Source of the DNA: Conidiobolus incongruus B7586
Taxonomy: Eukaryota > Entomophthoromycota > Entomophthoromycetes > Entomophthorales > Conidiobolaceae
Length of the DNA stretch: 24,747 nucleotides
Assembly (NCBI GenBank): GCA_000697335.1
Contig: JNEM01008899.1
Span: forward strand, 1 to 24,747
Reading direction: 5' to 3'
The notes beneath the pieces are model-generated. The model saw nothing but the letters and a program-made list of their open reading frames with translations. It searched no databases and had not been told where the DNA came from. Positions within the stretch are counted from its first letter, which is position 1. The number at the start of each line of letters is the position of its first letter. Shown here one piece after another: positions 23,282 to 24,747 of the stretch. The translations under genes and the position numbers were made by a program.

Positions 23282-23362
23282 ATGAGTACAGTACTCTTCC
23301 AATTTTACATATCTCACATCACTCCATATTTTGACATTCAACTTCTAGAAATGAGAATGTAA
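23282..23362 (+). CDS. Doubtful 26-codon ORF
   Basis: An ATG frame in a patch near 30% GC with Pro, His, Gln and Met residues, ending in TAA. No support exists beyond the composition. It may be a relic or chance. Confidence 0.12.
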   Translation: MSTVLFQFYISHITPYFDIQLLEMRM

Positions 23363-24179
23363 AATAGATAAATAGGTAGGTAATATAACTATTATCATAG
23401 TATTATTTGTTCTTGAAATAAATTTCAATATAATTTATTTTAATAATTTAATTATTATTATTACTATTTAAAGAGTGAAATAATTATATGAAAAAAAAAT
23501 AAATTATTGATTTTATATTCCCATTGCTAAATTAATACGATTTTAATACCTATTTTACTTGAAATAAATCCAAATTCTAATTTAGGTATAATTATATGCA
23601 ATTAAATATATTTTTTCATTTTTCTTGGCTAATCGTTTTATTAATTTTTGAAATTTTAATAAAAATTAATAAGCTTGAAATTATTTCTTATTAAGAGTTT
23701 AGATTTAAAATCAATAATTAATAATTGGTTTTGATTTTAAAAATACTTATTTTCATAAATTTAAAGTAATAAAACTATACACGGTTTTGTTTGGCAAAAT
23801 ATTATAAATTAGCTGTAAAAATAATATTTTTGAATTTTAATGATTAATTTCAACTTGAATTAAATATTAGAATAAATATTAAAATATATTTTAGACGAAG
23901 AAATATTTACACATATTTATTAATTTAATCAAAATTTATCTTTTAGTATTTATTAAATAGTTTCTATTTAGATCTAATAAATAATGTTTTATTTTTTTTC
24001 TAATATATAATTAATATTTTATTTTAATTTTGATTCTAAAATTTATTAAATTTAATATATTTTTCAATATATATTTAATTTGATAAAGCTTAAGATATTA
24101 TTTGTTTTAATATAATCCTTATATTTAATAATATAAGTTAATGTGATTACAATGAATTTTTAAATTGTTGTATTTCAAA

Positions 24180-24450
24180 ATTAATCATCTCTTCCAGTTT
24201 GATAGCTAAACCAATATTATTTCTATTTTAAGCTGACTTTGTCAGTCTATAATTGAAGGATACTCTTTGTTCTCTTTATTTTCTTTATTAGATTTTATCC
24301 AAATCCCATATCATTCATTGATTCAATTATTTAAACCCAACAGTGATAAAGATAGAGAAGAAGTTTTTTTCTTTTGGATATTCTGCTACGACGCCTCAAC
24401 AGTAAGTTTTCAAACCTACAAGTCCCGATACGTTAAAGAGCAGGATTAAT
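24180..24450 (+). other. Coding-like island with a consensus splice donor
   Basis: This patch is richer than the desert and ends with a perfect GTAAGT donor at 24402-24407. An AG after a pyrimidine run (about 24262-24285) or one at 24341-24342 (CCCAACAG) could be the acceptor of a short internal exon. The frame reading IKIEKKFFSFGYSATTPQ is open up to the donor. No partner exon can be placed inside the window. A small perfect inverted repeat (CTGAC-TTT-GTCAG) lies at 24233-24245. It may be an exon of a gene that runs past the window edge, or a relic. Confidence 0.25.
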
Positions 24451-24747
24451 AAATAATTTACTAAATCATATTTTGAGTACTTTTCTAACTACGATCTTTA
24501 TTTATAAAACTTAATATAAAACACAACAAAATAAAAAATCAATATAATTAAATATTAAATATATTTATTTTAAAAATTAATTTCTCATATTAATAGCTTT
24601 ATTTAACTAATTAATATCATAAGTTTTGGCCTTTTTTAACTTACTTTTATTTATTTAAATTTTAATTAAAAGATTATTTAATAAATAACTTCCTATGATA
24701 TATAATATATATTTAATTTTATATTATACTAAATAATTTAATAGTAT
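24451..24747. other. AT-rich desert at window end
   Basis: Desert sequence with no reading frame, repeat array or RNA that I can support. Confidence 0.7.

Larger units (their letters stand above)
19546..24179. other. AT-rich desert with two short coding-like frames
   Basis: About 4.6 kb of desert. Within it, 21716-21802 (28 codons, MFENCLAEAYDILRSF...) and 23282-23362 (26 codons, MSTVLFQFYISHITPYFD...) are plus-strand ATG frames in slightly richer patches; both are too short to support a gene. A tandem AATTAAATT-type repeat lies near 21483-21510 and a short TAATAA run at 20311-20326. No RNA gene is seen. Confidence 0.6.

Noticed and set aside
24267-24449. 60-codon open stretch
   Set aside because: It begins with TTG rather than ATG and its residues are less protein-like than those of another frame over the same bases. 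Only the splice-donor island is kept.
1-24747. Organellar or bacterial origin
   Set aside because: The window lacks rRNA, tRNA and standard organelle genes, and the supported genes have eukaryotic promoters, introns and a eukaryotic DNA-binding domain.
1-24747. CRISPR array, terminal-repeat transposon or rRNA genes
   Set aside because: The only regular repeats are microsatellites and short AT-rich tandems. No spaced repeat array, terminal inverted repeat pair or rRNA signature could be found by eye.

Overview
This is a eukaryotic nuclear window made mostly of extremely AT-rich DNA, roughly 15-20% GC by eye, with a few sharply bounded islands of normal coding composition. The genes have no bacterial ribosome sites or operon layout. 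They show TATA and CCAAT boxes, a pyrimidine-rich leader and GT..AG introns that keep frame. I read the host as a fungus with AT-rich blocks (inference, moderate confidence); another AT-rich eukaryote is possible. The deserts do not show the CpA loss of ordinary RIP: C is followed by A at least as often as by T in the lines I counted. No rRNA, tRNA, CRISPR array or complete mobile element is visible.

The clearest gene is at 9092-10069 (+). It is a 325-residue Myb/SANT-like DNA-binding protein with an N-terminal PF12776-type domain, a Pro/Ser/Gln-rich linker and a conserved C-terminal helical block. Tandem CCAAT boxes at 8742-8751, a TATAAAAG box at 8833-8840 and a pyrimidine-rich tract at 8902-8930 form a convincing promoter. 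A possible alternative last intron (10060-10192) would change its C-terminus.

The second gene lies on the minus strand at 17556-18116. A single 81-nt intron (17999-18079) joins a 12-codon first exon to a long second exon, giving a 159-residue cysteine- and tyrosine-containing protein that I do not recognise. A 20-codon upstream reading frame ends on its ATG (ATGA overlap). On the same strand, 81 nt past its stop, another short coding-like stretch begins (17107-17474) and may be a second small two-exon gene.

The rest is desert: 1-3959, 4331-8559, 10260-12908, 13050-14239, 14345-15837, 15964-17100, 18180-19275, 19546-24179 and 24451-24747. Small patches of higher GC with short open frames break it up (3960-4330, 12909-13049, 14240-14344, 14790-14843, 15838-15963, 19276-19545, 21716-21802, 23282-23362, 24180-24450). 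They look like decayed genes or repeats, or exons of genes I cannot assemble. ATT and TA microsatellites are frequent. No set of genes in the window clearly works together; the two main genes are about 7.5 kb apart on opposite strands.
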